DNA of 64,000 nt, taken from DATJLY01 sp035604615 (GTDB taxonomy: Bacteria > Pseudomonadota > Alphaproteobacteria > ATCC43930 > CGMCC-115725). The notes under the pieces are model-generated. The model saw only the letters and a program-made list of their open reading frames with translations. It was not told the origin of the DNA and ran no database searches. Shown here one piece after another: positions 33,972 to 42,975 of this stretch (position 1 is the first letter of the stretch; the number at the start of each line of letters is the position of its first letter). Both the position numbers and the translations under genes were made by a program. Where the stretch lies: assembly GCA_035604615.1 (NCBI GenBank), contig DATNID010000044.1, positions 133,527 to 197,526 of the forward strand, written 5' to 3'.

Positions 33972-35150
33972 ATGTCGAGGGCCGGTCTTACGGTCGTCGT
34001 GGCGGCTTCGGTGGCGTTTGCCGCGGGATTGGCGCGCGCCGACGATCCGCTCCGGATCGGCTTCGTCGCGACCTTGTCCTCGCCGACCTCGACCGCGGGT
34101 CCCGACATGCTCGATTCGTTCAAGCTCGGGCTTTCGGAGCTCGGCGGCAAGCTCGGCGGGAGAGCGGTCGATCTCAAGGTCAGCGACGACGAGATGAAGC
34201 CCGATGTCGGCGTCCAGAAAGTGCGCAAGATGCTGGACGAGGACAAGGTCCAGCTCTTCACCGGCATGGTGCTGTCGAACGTCGCACTGGCCGAGGCGCG
34301 CACGGTCCTGCCGCGCAAGACCTTCATGCTCAGCCTCAATGCCGGCCCCTCGCCCTTGGCCGGGCCGGAATGCAGCCCCTATTTCTTTTCCGCCGCCTAC
34401 CAGTCTGACACCATCGCCGAAGGCATGTCGATCTACCTGCAGCAGAAGGGCGTGAAGAGCGTGTCGCTGATGGCGCCCAATTACACGGCGGGGCGCGACC
34501 TGCTGACCGGCTTCAAGCGCTATTTCAAGAACACGATCGCGAGCGAGACATATACGCCGCTCGACCAGTTCGATTTCGTCGCCGAGCTCGCCGAGATCCG
34601 CAGCGCCAACCCGGCCGCGACCTTCTTCTTCTACACGTCGGGCGCGCCGGCCATCAATTTCGTCAAACAATATGCCGAGACGGGCCTCAAGGGGAAGATC
34701 CCGCTCTACGGCGTCGCCTTCTCGCTCGATGAGCAGACGCTGCCCGGCATGGGCGAGGCGGCGGTGGGCGTCCATGATTCGACCTTCTGGACCGCCGACA
34801 TGGACAATGCCGCGAACCACGCCTTCGTCGCGCATTTCGAGGCCGCATATCACCGCCGGCCCTCGATCTTCGCGGCGATCTCCTATGACGGCGTGCGTCT
34901 GCTCGACGCGGCGCTCAAGGCGGTCGGCGGGAGGATCGAGAACGCGGACGCGTTCCGCGCCGCGCTCGAGACCGCCAAGATCGCTTCGGTGCGCGGCCGG
35001 TTCCGCTTCAACAGCAACCATTTCCCGATTCAGGACATCCATCTCGCCGAGGTCGTGCGCGACGCCTCGGGCGCGCTCACCAATTCCTATCGCGAGCGCA
35101 TCGTCCAGGACCACGCCGACTCCTATGTCGGCCAGTGCAAAATGCCATGA
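33972..35150 (+). CDS. Leucine-binding-type ABC transporter substrate-binding protein
   Basis: 392 residues. A signal peptide (MSRAGLTVVVAASVAFAAGLARA) precedes a type I periplasmic-binding fold (LRIGFVATLSSPTSTAGPDMLDSFKLGL, YFKNTIASE, GVRLLDAALKAVGGRIENADAFRAALE in parts). This fold normally works with LivHMGF permeases, none of which are present; the adjacent ABC genes are of the SsuBC type. It starts after GGGGAGG at 33960-33966 and its stop overlaps the ATPase start. Confidence 0.85.
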   Translation: MSRAGLTVVVAASVAFAAGLARADDPLRIGFVATLSSPTSTAGPDMLDSFKLGLSELGGKLGGRAVDLKVSDDEMKPDVGVQKVRKMLDEDKVQLFTGMVLSNVALAEARTVLPRKTFMLSLNAGPSPLAGPECSPYFFSAAYQSDTIAEGMSIYLQQKGVKSVSLMAPNYTAGRDLLTGFKRYFKNTIASETYTPLDQFDFVAELAEIRSANPAATFFFYTSGAPAINFVKQYAETGLKGKIPLYGVAFSLDEQTLPGMGEAAVGVHDSTFWTADMDNAANHAFVAHFEAAYHRRPSIFAAISYDGVRLLDAALKAVGGRIENADAFRAALETAKIASVRGRFRFNSNHFPIQDIHLAEVVRDASGALTNSYRERIVQDHADSYVGQCKMP

Positions 35151-35965
35151 ATTCGGGAGGCGGCCGCAGCGGCGCGGCGATCACGATCGAAGGGGTGACG
35201 CAAGTCTTCGGCCCCGAGGGCGATCCGCGCCGCGTCGTAGCGTTGGAAAAAGCGTCGCTCACCGTCGCGCGCGGCGAGCTCATGTGCCTCATCGGGCCGA
35301 GCGGATGCGGCAAGAGCACGCTGCTCAATCTCATCGGCGGGCTTGCCTCGCCAACCGCGGGCGAGATCGCGATCGACGGCGAGATCGTGCGTGGCCCCTC
35401 GCCGAAGAAAGTGGCCTATGTGTTCCAGGAGAGCGCGCTCTTCCCGTGGCGCACCGTCATCGACAACGTGAAGCTCGGCCTCGCCTTCCAGGGGGCGCCC
35501 AAGGCCGAGCGCGATGAGCGCGCCAACGCAGCGCTTGCGGCGGTGGGCCTCGGCGACTTCGCGCAGCATTATCCGGGCCAGCTCTCGGGCGGGATGAAGC
35601 AGCGCGCGCAGCTCGCCCGCGCGCTGGGGCTCAAGACCGATTTCCTGCTGATGGACGAGCCCTTCGCCGCGCTCGACGAGCAGACGCGCATGGTGCTGGG
35701 CGAGGATCTGTCGGAGCTCCTGGCGCGTACCGGCAAGACCATCGTCTTTGTCACCCACAGCCTGGTCGAAGCCGTCTTCCTCGCCGACCGGGTCGCCGTC
35801 TTCACCGCGCGCCCCGGCCGCATCAAGGAAGTGATCGCGGTCGAGGAGGGCCACCCGCGCAGCCGCAGCTTCATGACTTCGGACAAGCTCGCCCGGCTGC
35901 GCAACCAGCTCTACGAGCTGCTGCACGACGAGATCCGCAAGACCATGGTCGAGACACGGCCATGA
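35147..35965 (+). CDS. ABC transporter ATPase (SsuB/TauB/NitT type)
   Basis: 272 residues. Cytoplasmic ATPase of an importer. Walker A GPSGCGKST, Q-loop VFQESALFPW, signature LSGGMKQR, Walker B FLLMDEPFAALDEQTR and H-loop FVTHSLVEA are all intact. It is translationally coupled to the preceding binding-protein gene (ATGA) and overlaps the first permease by 4 bases. Confidence 0.93.
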   Translation: MNSGGGRSGAAITIEGVTQVFGPEGDPRRVVALEKASLTVARGELMCLIGPSGCGKSTLLNLIGGLASPTAGEIAIDGEIVRGPSPKKVAYVFQESALFPWRTVIDNVKLGLAFQGAPKAERDERANAALAAVGLGDFAQHYPGQLSGGMKQRAQLARALGLKTDFLLMDEPFAALDEQTRMVLGEDLSELLARTGKTIVFVTHSLVEAVFLADRVAVFTARPGRIKEVIAVEEGHPRSRSFMTSDKLARLRNQLYELLHDEIRKTMVETRP

Positions 35966-36720
35966 GCGGCGGGCGCTGGATCTATCGCCTCGTGCAACTC
36001 GCATTTCTCGCGGCGGTGCTGGGCGCGTGGCAGTATTCGAGCAGCGAAGGGCTGGTGAGCCCGATCCTGCTGCCATCTTTCACCGCGTCGGTGCACGAAT
36101 TCGTCAAGGTTCTGTCCACGGGCGCGTTCTGGCCCGATTTGCGCGTGACCCTCTACGAGCTGATCGTCGCCTTCCTCATCGCCGCGTCGGCGGGCTGCAC
36201 CATCGGCTATCTCGTCAGCCGCACGGGCTATTCGATCCGCGTGTTCGATCCGCTGTTCGCCGGAATCTATTCGATCCCGACCATCCTGCTGTTCCCGCTT
36301 TACGTGCTGTTCTTCGGCCTCGGCGCGGGATCGAAGATCGCGATTGGCGCGACCATCGCGTTCTTCCCGGTCGTGCTCAACACCATCGCCGGGTTCGGCT
36401 TCGTCGACAAGACCTATGTCACGGCGGCGCGCTCGATGGGCGCGTCGGGGGTGCAGATGTTCTGGTCGGTGCTGATGCCGGCGGCGTTTCCGGTGATGCT
36501 GACTGGCTTGCGCATGGGCTTCATCATCGCCTTCCTCGCGATCCTCGGATCAGAGACGATCGCCTCGCTTTCGGGCCTTGGCCATCGCATCGTGACCTAT
36601 GCCGAGAGCATGGACCCCGCCAAGATGTTCGCCTACATATTCTTCGCCATCCTGATCGCGCTGCTCCTCAACACCTCCGTCTCGATGATCGAGGCGCGCG
36701 TGAGGAGGGGCCACGGATGA
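35962..36720 (+). CDS. ABC transporter permease (SsuC/TauC type), first
   Basis: 252 residues with about six membrane helices. The cytoplasmic coupling (EAA) loop is TAARSMGASGVQMFWSVLMPAA. It pairs with the second permease, giving a heterodimer, unusual since many SsuC-type importers use one permease gene. Overlaps both neighbours by 4 bases. Confidence 0.9.
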   Translation: MSGGRWIYRLVQLAFLAAVLGAWQYSSSEGLVSPILLPSFTASVHEFVKVLSTGAFWPDLRVTLYELIVAFLIAASAGCTIGYLVSRTGYSIRVFDPLFAGIYSIPTILLFPLYVLFFGLGAGSKIAIGATIAFFPVVLNTIAGFGFVDKTYVTAARSMGASGVQMFWSVLMPAAFPVMLTGLRMGFIIAFLAILGSETIASLSGLGHRIVTYAESMDPAKMFAYIFFAILIALLLNTSVSMIEARVRRGHG

Positions 36721-37472
36721 GTAGCGTGCGCCTGGGACCCGGCGCCGCGCGCCTTCTCGTGATCGTGGCGCTGGTGATCGTCTGGGAAGTCGGCGTGCGC
36801 GTCGACGGCGACCCGCTGTTCATGAGCCCGCCATCGAGCGTCGTCGTATCGCTCCTTGGTTTCGTCACCAACCTGCCGGTCCTCGGCGCGCTGCGGACGA
36901 CCTTGTGGGAGCTGGTCGCGGCGTTCCTCATCGCCGTTGCGATCGGCCTGCCATTGGGCCTCATCATCGGGTTGCAGCGCTTCGCCTACCGCTCGTTCCA
37001 TCCGATCGTGCTACTGCTCTATGCGATCCCGCAGGCGACGATTCTGCCGCTGGTGGTACTCATGTTCGGTATCGGACCGGCGTCGAAGATCGCGTTCGGC
37101 GCGACCCACGCCGTCTTTCCGATCGTCGTGACGATCGTGGCGGGCGTGCAGGGCGTCAAACCCACGCTGGTGACCTGCGCCCGTTCGATGGGCGCGAGCC
37201 GCGCCCAGATTCTCGCCAACGTCGTGCTGCCGCACATGGTGCCGAGCTTCTTCACCGGCATGCGCCTCGCCATGACGTCCGACCTTATCGGCGTGTTGCT
37301 CGCCGAGCTTTACGTCTCGCAGGCGGGCGTGGGCCATTTCACGCGGCTCTTCACCGAAAGCTTCGAGCCGAGCAAGCTGTTCGCGCTGATCGCGTGCCTC
37401 GCGGCGATCGCCGTCCTCCTCAACGAGCTGTGCCGCCGCGCCGAGCGCCGCATGAGCCGGTGGCACGATTGA
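36717..37472 (+). CDS. ABC transporter permease (SsuC/TauC type), second
   Basis: 251 residues with about six membrane helices. EAA loop: CARSMGASRAQILANVVLPHM. It is clearly related to the first permease and probably arose by duplication. ATG 36717 overlaps the previous stop; the long upstream frame is shadow. Confidence 0.9.
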   Translation: MSSVRLGPGAARLLVIVALVIVWEVGVRVDGDPLFMSPPSSVVVSLLGFVTNLPVLGALRTTLWELVAAFLIAVAIGLPLGLIIGLQRFAYRSFHPIVLLLYAIPQATILPLVVLMFGIGPASKIAFGATHAVFPIVVTIVAGVQGVKPTLVTCARSMGASRAQILANVVLPHMVPSFFTGMRLAMTSDLIGVLLAELYVSQAGVGHFTRLFTESFEPSKLFALIACLAAIAVLLNELCRRAERRMSRWHD

Positions 37473-37523
37473 AGCGCGCGCGCCATCCGTGCTAGGAAGC
37501 CGCCGCCCTGTTCGGAGGCGGCC

Positions 37524-38408
37524 ATGCCGATCGGCGATTTCAAGCTGACGACCGCAGACATCGGATGGCGCGGCAACGATCTAAGCCGCCCCGAATGCGT
37601 CATCGCGATGCGCGACGGCACGCTCCTGTGCTCCGACGATCGCGGCGGTGTCACCCGCATCGAGCCGGACGGGCGCCAGCGCACGATCGGCGCGATCTCC
37701 GGCCTCCCCAATGGGTTCGCGCTCGAGCGCGGCGGCAGCGTGCTCGCCGCCAATATCGAGGACGGCAAGGTCTATCGCATCTTCCCCGACGGGCGGCACG
37801 AGGTTGCGCTCGAGAGCTTCGCCGGCCGCCCGCTCGGCGCGCCGAATTTCGTCTATCGCGACGGCGAGCGCATGTGGATCACGGTCTCCACCCGCAGCGA
37901 GAATCGGCGCGAGGCGATGGAGCGCATGATCCCCGACGGCTATATCCTGGTGCTGGAGAATGGCACGGCGCGGCTCGCGGCCGAGGGGTTCTGCTTCACC
38001 AACGAGGTCCGGATCGACCACGCGCGCCGTCATCTCTATGTCGCCGAAACCGGCAAAGGCCGCGTCGTGCGCCTGGCGCTGCGCCCGGGCAGCACGCTCG
38101 GACAACCCGAGACGTTCGGGCCGGAGACGCTTTTTCCCGGCGCCCGGGTCGACGGCCTCGCCTTCGACGCCGAGGGCAATCTGTGGGTGACGGAGATCAC
38201 ACGCAACGGGCTCTTCGTCCTCGCGCCCAATGGTGCCTGTCGCCAAGTGTTCGAGGACCCGACCGGCGCAACAGTGAATTTCCCTGCAAGCGTCGTCTTC
38301 GCCGGACCCGATTTGAAGACCGTCTATATCGGCTCGATCCGGATGAAGCGCCTGGCGAGTTTCCGCTCGCCGGTGGCCGGCGAGCCGCTCGCGCACTGGC
38401 AGGATTAG
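37524..38408 (+). CDS. SMP-30/gluconolactonase family protein
   Basis: 294 residues, a six-bladed beta-propeller. Repeated blade motifs include GTLLCSDDRGGVTRIEPDG, RHLYVAETGKGRVVRLAL and VDGLAFDAEGNLWVTEI; the calcium-binding acidic and Asn residues of this family lie in FTNEVRID and GLAFD. Members hydrolyse lactones; here it may open a lactone in the catabolic pathway. RBS GGAGG precedes ATG 37524. Confidence 0.8.
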   Translation: MPIGDFKLTTADIGWRGNDLSRPECVIAMRDGTLLCSDDRGGVTRIEPDGRQRTIGAISGLPNGFALERGGSVLAANIEDGKVYRIFPDGRHEVALESFAGRPLGAPNFVYRDGERMWITVSTRSENRREAMERMIPDGYILVLENGTARLAAEGFCFTNEVRIDHARRHLYVAETGKGRVVRLALRPGSTLGQPETFGPETLFPGARVDGLAFDAEGNLWVTEITRNGLFVLAPNGACRQVFEDPTGATVNFPASVVFAGPDLKTVYIGSIRMKRLASFRSPVAGEPLAHWQD

Positions 38409-38412
38409 CGCC

Positions 38413-39336
38413 ATGGAACTAGGCGACGCGAGCGCGCTCGAGCGCGAACTCAACAGCGGACGCTTCGTCGTCACCGCCGAGCTGGCGCCGCCGGTCGCCA
38501 GCGATCCCGCCGCCTTCATCGCCCGCGCCGCCACGCTCAAAGGCGTCGCCACCGCAGTCAACGTTACCGACGGCGCCGGCGCCAAGGCGCATCTCTCCAG
38601 CATCGCGGCGGCCTATTTCCTGCTCGCCAGCGGCGTCGAGCCGGTGCTGCAGATGACCTGCCGTGACCGCAACCGCATCGCGCTGCAGAGCGATCTGATC
38701 GGCGCGCTCGCGCTCGGCATCCGCAATGTTCTGGTCCTCACCGGCGACGACCCCAAGCTCGGCGACCAGCCCGAGACCAAGCCAGTGTTCGATCTCGACA
38801 GCCGCGGCCTCCTGGAAATGGCGAACCGGGTGCGGCGCGAGCACAAGCTGCCGCCGGGCACGGAGATCAAGGGGCCGGCGCATCTGCTGCTGGGCGCGGC
38901 CGATCTGCCGATCGATCCGCCGTCGGGCTGGACGCCGAAATCGCTGATCGCCAAGGTCGAGGCCGGTGCCGATTTCGTGCAGACCCAGTTCTGCATGGAT
39001 GTCGCGGTGGTCCGCCGCTATGCCGCGCGGCTCGTGGAGCTGGGCATCGCGCCGCGGCTCAAGGTGCTGATCGGCGTGGCGCCGGTGCCGTCGGCGCGCT
39101 CGGCGCGGTGGATGCGCGAGAAGCTGTTCGGCACCATCATTCCCGATGCGATGGTCGACCGGCTGGAAAAGGCCGCCGACGCACGGCGCGAGGGCATCCG
39201 CATCTGCGCCGAGCTCATGCAGCAGTTCGCCGAGATTCCCGGCATCGCCGGCGCGCACGTGATGGCGCCGCAGAACCCGTCCTCGATCCCGGCTGCGATC
39301 GCGGAATCGGGCGTGGTGGGACGGCCGCGGGCCTGA
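38413..39336 (+). CDS. Methylenetetrahydrofolate reductase-like protein (MetF family)
   Basis: 307 residues. TIM-barrel flavoprotein of the MetF family: TAELAPP has the catalytic-type glutamate, DRNRIALQSDLIGALALGIRNVLVLTGDDP is the family core, and GADFVQTQFCMD is the folate/NADH-side motif. It lies 4 bases after the lactonase gene, at the end of a catabolic run. MetF homologues in such places often recycle methyl-folate produced by O-demethylases, but no demethylase gene is present in the window. The housekeeping metF could be elsewhere. Confidence 0.8.
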   Translation: MELGDASALERELNSGRFVVTAELAPPVASDPAAFIARAATLKGVATAVNVTDGAGAKAHLSSIAAAYFLLASGVEPVLQMTCRDRNRIALQSDLIGALALGIRNVLVLTGDDPKLGDQPETKPVFDLDSRGLLEMANRVRREHKLPPGTEIKGPAHLLLGAADLPIDPPSGWTPKSLIAKVEAGADFVQTQFCMDVAVVRRYAARLVELGIAPRLKVLIGVAPVPSARSARWMREKLFGTIIPDAMVDRLEKAADARREGIRICAELMQQFAEIPGIAGAHVMAPQNPSSIPAAIAESGVVGRPRA

Positions 39337-39338
39337 GC

Positions 39339-40583
39339 TCAGCGGTATTGCGTCGTCTTGGCCTGGCCGAGCGCGGTGATGAAGACGTGCTCGTTGGGCG
39401 CTTCCTTGCCGTTGACTCGGTCGAGGCACCAGTCGGCCAGCATGGTGAACCAGTTCTCGCCGAGCTGCGCCGCGCCGCCGCCGCCGATCGAGTGGCGCTC
39501 GCCCTCGTAGACGACGAAGGTCTTCGGCGCCTTGATTTTGTCCATGAGCGCGTGCGAGAACTCGATCGGGCTCAGCTCGTCGTCGTCGCCGGCCTGGATC
39601 AGCACCGGGCACTTGATCTTGCCCGCCTGCGGCAGGAGCGTGAACTTGCGCATGAAGGCGTCGAACTTGCGCTCATCCTCGAAGCCCGCCATGTACATGA
39701 AGCGCATCTTGAAGGATGGCGACGCCATGTCCATGATCGCGTGCGCGCCGGGCTGGTGGCACACCATGCTCACCGCCACGCCCTTGAGCCGGTCGCCGAG
39801 CGCGGCCGCGATTTGCAGCCCGAAATAGCTGCCGAAGCTCACGCCCGTCGCGACCATGCGCTCGCTGTCGATGTGCGGATGCTTGGCAAGACGCTGATAG
39901 ACGGCACGGGCCGCGTCCATGTGATTGGTCGGCGTGACGAAGATCTCGCTGATGGTGCATTCGCCCTGGCCCGGCCCGTCATAGATGAAGTTGGCGAAGC
40001 CGCGCTCGAGGAACTTGTCGCCGTGCATGGCGCACAGGATTTCCTTGGAGCCGTCCATGCCGTCGACCGAGACGACGCAGGGGAAGCGCTCGCCCGGCTT
40101 GGGCGCGCGCGGCAGGTGGAGATAGCCCGGCAGCGACCGCCCCTTGCCGAACGGGACCTCGATGCGCTCGACCGGGTGAGAGGCGTATTTCGCGTACTTG
40201 TCGTAGCAGGCGACGGTGCGCGCGTTGTAGTGGATCGACTTCTCGTTGTTCTCGAAGATCGGCCAGCGCGCCGCCGACCACAGCAGCGAGGCGATGAAAT
40301 AGCTCTCGCCCGCGGAGAGAAGCCGCCCTTGGCCTTCGAACTGCTCGGCGCGCATCTCGCGCCGGCGCGCGGCGGCGGCAAGCTCGCGATGCATGTCAGC
40401 GAACTTCCTGACGCGCGCGCCGACACCGCGAAAATCGCCCATTGCGTCCGGCCCGCACGGATAGAGCGTGTAGGCGAGCCGCGGCTGATCCCATTCCATG
40501 CCGATCGCCTGGATCACCGAATCGATGACCCAGCGCTGATCGTTCCAGCGTTTCACGCGCTCTTCGGTCTTGGCGCGCATCAT
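39339..40583 (-). CDS. Alpha/beta hydrolase, pseudooxynicotine-hydrolase-like (copy 1)
   Basis: 414 residues. A helical N-terminal region of about 140 residues precedes an alpha/beta hydrolase core: oxyanion side DGMDGSKE, nucleophile S249 in GVSFGSYFG, acid region DDDELSPIEF and histidine in GERHSIGGGG. The layout matches 2,6-dihydroxypseudooxynicotine hydrolase and related C-C hydrolases, which use an N-terminal cap. ATG 40583 has GGAG 7-10 bases upstream. A paralogue lies at 44424-45683. Convergent with the MetF-like gene. Confidence 0.72.
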   Translation of the reverse strand: MMRAKTEERVKRWNDQRWVIDSVIQAIGMEWDQPRLAYTLYPCGPDAMGDFRGVGARVRKFADMHRELAAAARRREMRAEQFEGQGRLLSAGESYFIASLLWSAARWPIFENNEKSIHYNARTVACYDKYAKYASHPVERIEVPFGKGRSLPGYLHLPRAPKPGERFPCVVSVDGMDGSKEILCAMHGDKFLERGFANFIYDGPGQGECTISEIFVTPTNHMDAARAVYQRLAKHPHIDSERMVATGVSFGSYFGLQIAAALGDRLKGVAVSMVCHQPGAHAIMDMASPSFKMRFMYMAGFEDERKFDAFMRKFTLLPQAGKIKCPVLIQAGDDDELSPIEFSHALMDKIKAPKTFVVYEGERHSIGGGGAAQLGENWFTMLADWCLDRVNGKEAPNEHVFITALGQAKTTQYR

Positions 40584-40597
40584 GGTGATTCTCCGTG

Positions 40598-41143
40598 TCA
40601 CAGGCGCGTTGAAAGCCAGATGGCGAGCTTCGATCCCGCCTTGATCGCGGCCGTGAGCAGCTCGTAGGCCGGCGCCTCCTCGGCGCCGGCACGGAGCGCC
40701 GTGTCGCGATGCTCGATCTCGTTGGCGCGGAACTCCTCAAGCGATGCGGCAAGCGCGGGCTCCGCATCGCCGAGGCGCTCGATCTGGTCGCGGTAATGGC
40801 CGTCGATCACATCCTCGACCGCGGCGGTGCAGGCCATGGCCGCGCGCTCGCCCATGAGCGCGGCAGCCGCGCCCAGGGCCCAGCCCGCGACATGCCATAG
40901 CGGCGACAGCGCCGTCGGCCGCACGCGACGCTCGATGAGCAGCGCGTCGAAGGCGTCGAGATGGCGCTTTTCCTGCTCTTCCATGCGGCGGATGACGGGC
41001 GCGGCCGGCGAGCGGCCGAGCACCGCGAGCTGTCCCGCATAGATGCGCGCGGCGCCCATTTCGCCGGCATGGTCGACGCGAATGATGCGCGCCACGATCT
41101 CGGCGGGCGCGGGATCGCCGGGGAGACGTTGGAGTGCGCTCAT
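40598..41143 (-). CDS. coq7: Demethoxyubiquinone hydroxylase Coq7
   Basis: 181 residues. Di-iron membrane-associated monooxygenase that adds the penultimate hydroxyl in ubiquinone synthesis. Iron ligands follow the Coq7 pattern: E28 (VDHAGE), E58 with H61 (EQEKRH), E110 (AAVED) and E142 with H145 (NEIEHRD). Two amphipathic hydrophobic stretches allow interfacial membrane binding. Its ATG overlaps the dsbB stop. Confidence 0.92.
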   Translation of the reverse strand: MSALQRLPGDPAPAEIVARIIRVDHAGEMGAARIYAGQLAVLGRSPAAPVIRRMEEQEKRHLDAFDALLIERRVRPTALSPLWHVAGWALGAAAALMGERAAMACTAAVEDVIDGHYRDQIERLGDAEPALAASLEEFRANEIEHRDTALRAGAEEAPAYELLTAAIKAGSKLAIWLSTRL

Positions 41144-41634
41144 AGACGAGGCTCCTTCAGGGCGAGCCCGAGCGCTACACACGACAGCGCCGCAAGCACC
41201 GACGAGGCCACGAGATTCCACGCCGCCAGCGTGACCCCGACGAGCGCCCATTGCGGCTGGTCGCACTGCACCGGCTGCTGGTGCAAAAGCTGCGCCCTCA
41301 AGTCGTCGATCGAGCCCGCGGCCGCGCCCGAGCCGGTGCAGGCGGTGGGTCCGGCGAACCAATGCTGCTCCACCCCGACATGATAGAAGGCAAGCGCCGT
41401 GCTGGCGATGAAGACGAGCGTAAGAAGTGCGCCGCCGGTGACGCGCCATCGCCCCGCGGCGAGAAGGACTGCCGCCGCGACAATGGCGATGTAATAGGGC
41501 CAGCGCTCGTAGAGGCAAAGCTCGCACGGCGCCAATCCGCCGACATATTGGAACAGCAGCGCCCCGCCGACGACGGCGATGCTTGCTGCAAGCACGGCGA
41601 GGATGGCGCGGCGGAAGGTGAGCGTGATCAGCAT
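41140..41634 (-). CDS. dsbB: Disulfide bond formation protein DsbB
   Basis: 164 residues with four membrane helices. DsbB reoxidises DsbA and passes electrons to quinone. The first pair is C37/C40 in APCELC and the second periplasmic pair is C99 (TACTGSG) and C124 (VQCDQPQW). The open frame continues upstream into the DedA gene; ATG 41634 is the first start after that stop. Placement directly before coq7 (ubiquinone synthesis) is a common alphaproteobacterial order. Confidence 0.92.
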   Translation of the reverse strand: MLITLTFRRAILAVLAASIAVVGGALLFQYVGGLAPCELCLYERWPYYIAIVAAAVLLAAGRWRVTGGALLTLVFIASTALAFYHVGVEQHWFAGPTACTGSGAAAGSIDDLRAQLLHQQPVQCDQPQWALVGVTLAAWNLVASSVLAALSCVALGLALKEPRL

Positions 41635-41642
41635 CGCCGCGT

Positions 41643-42278
41643 CTAGTCCTTCGCCGACACGCGATGCTTCAGGTGCGCCCACACGAACCACGCGAGCGCG
41701 ACCAAGATGGCGGCGACGATCACCGCGTCGAATCGGTGCATCACTTCCTTGAAGCGGGGATCGGCGTTCCAGCGGTCGCCCAGCTTCACGCCCACGTAGG
41801 CGAGCCCGAAGCACCACGGCCACGATCCGATGAAGGTATAGACCTGAAACCGCACCTGCGGCATGCGCGCAATGCCGGCCGGCAGCGCGATGAAGGTGCG
41901 GATCACCGGGAGCAGGCGGCCGATCAGCACCGCCATGCCGCCGAAACGGGCGAAGAAGCGGTCGGTGACGGCGAGTTCTCGCCGCCCGATCAGGACCCAA
42001 CTGCCCCAGCGCTCAACCAGCGGGCGCCCGCCATAGGAGCCGATCGCATAGGCGACGGTCGAGCCGAGATTGCAGCCAACCGCGCCCGCCGTCGCGACCA
42101 AGATCAGATCGAACCGCCCGGTCGAGACGAGATAGCCCGAGAACGGCATGATGATCTCGGACGGCAGCGGAATGCAGGCCGATTCGATCGCCATCAGCAT
42201 GACGATGCCGGTATAGCCCGCGGACGAAATGGTCGCGATGACAAAGGCGGCGAGCGGTGCGATGATGCGGTCGAGCAA
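41643..42278 (-). CDS. DedA family membrane protein
   Basis: 211 residues and four or more hydrophobic helices. ESACIPLPSEIIMPFSGYL is the DedA signature with E and P residues, and GRLLPVIRTFIALPAGIARM is the second conserved arginine-containing block. DedA proteins recycle undecaprenyl phosphate or other lipids across the inner membrane in some bacteria. It lies 8 bases upstream of dsbB. Confidence 0.88.
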   Translation of the reverse strand: MLDRIIAPLAAFVIATISSAGYTGIVMLMAIESACIPLPSEIIMPFSGYLVSTGRFDLILVATAGAVGCNLGSTVAYAIGSYGGRPLVERWGSWVLIGRRELAVTDRFFARFGGMAVLIGRLLPVIRTFIALPAGIARMPQVRFQVYTFIGSWPWCFGLAYVGVKLGDRWNADPRFKEVMHRFDAVIVAAILVALAWFVWAHLKHRVSAKD

Positions 42279-42293
42279 TGCCCTCGCCCCGCG

Positions 42294-42743
42294 CTAGCGC
42301 GGCCTCGCCCCGATGATGCTGATCGCGCGCAGCGTCATCACGAGCTCGCCGTTCTGGTTGAAGAGCTCGCCGAGCGTCTTCATGGTGCCACGCCGCGCGC
42401 CGCTTTTGGAGGCTTGCGCTTCGAGCACGGTGAGACGCCCGCTGAGGCGGTCGCCCGGGCGCACCGGCTTCAGCCACCGGATCTCGTCGACGCCGGGGGA
42501 CGCGATGCTCTCGACCCCTTTCAAATGCGCGTCGACCAGAAGCCGCATGAACATCGACGCGGTGTGCCAGCCGCTCGCCACCAGGCCGCCCCAAATGGAG
42601 CGTCCGGCCGCGACCGGATCGGTATGGAAATATTGCGGATCGTACGCGCTGGCGAAGGCGACGATCTCGTCCTCGGTGACGATGCGGCTGCCCAGCTCGA
42701 CGACCTGGCCGACGTGGAAATCCTCGAAATACTTGAGCGCCAT
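42294..42743 (-). CDS. MaoC-like hot-dog fold hydratase
   Basis: 149 residues. Hydratase-2 motif: D35 and H40 in AFASAYDPQYFHTDP, then the G of WGGLVASGWHTASM. The family hydrates enoyl-CoA esters. ATG 42743 (MALKYFEDFHVGQ) fits the family start. It is 15 bases upstream of the DedA gene and may be co-transcribed. Confidence 0.82.
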   Translation of the reverse strand: MALKYFEDFHVGQVVELGSRIVTEDEIVAFASAYDPQYFHTDPVAAGRSIWGGLVASGWHTASMFMRLLVDAHLKGVESIASPGVDEIRWLKPVRPGDRLSGRLTVLEAQASKSGARRGTMKTLGELFNQNGELVMTLRAISIIGARPR

Positions 42744-42858
42744 CGCCGCATCGCGCCTCCTCGCCGCGCGCCGCGATAACAGCGGAAACCGCCATCGCCC
42801 GCAAGCGGATTGCGCCTCATCCCGGCGCGCCCTAATGTGCCGCGCCATCGCTCTAAGA

Positions 42859-42944
42859 GCCCCTGTGGCGGAATGGTAGACGCGGCAGACTCAAAATCTG
42901 TTGTTCGCAAGGACGTGGGGGTTCAAGTCCCTCCAGGGGCACCA
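42859..42944 (+). tRNA. tRNA-Leu (anticodon CAA)
   Basis: 86 bases including CCA. The acceptor stem is GCCCCTG with CAGGGGC at the 3' end, followed by discriminator A and encoded CCA. The anticodon loop CTCAAAA gives CAA (reads TTG). The long variable arm (about 15 bases after the anticodon stem) and the T-loop GTTCAAGTC confirm the leucine type. No integrated element adjoins its 3' end: the next gene ends about 30 bases on. Confidence 0.95.
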
Positions 42945-42975
42945 TCGGCACCGCGAAAGACGTCTTGATCCCGCG

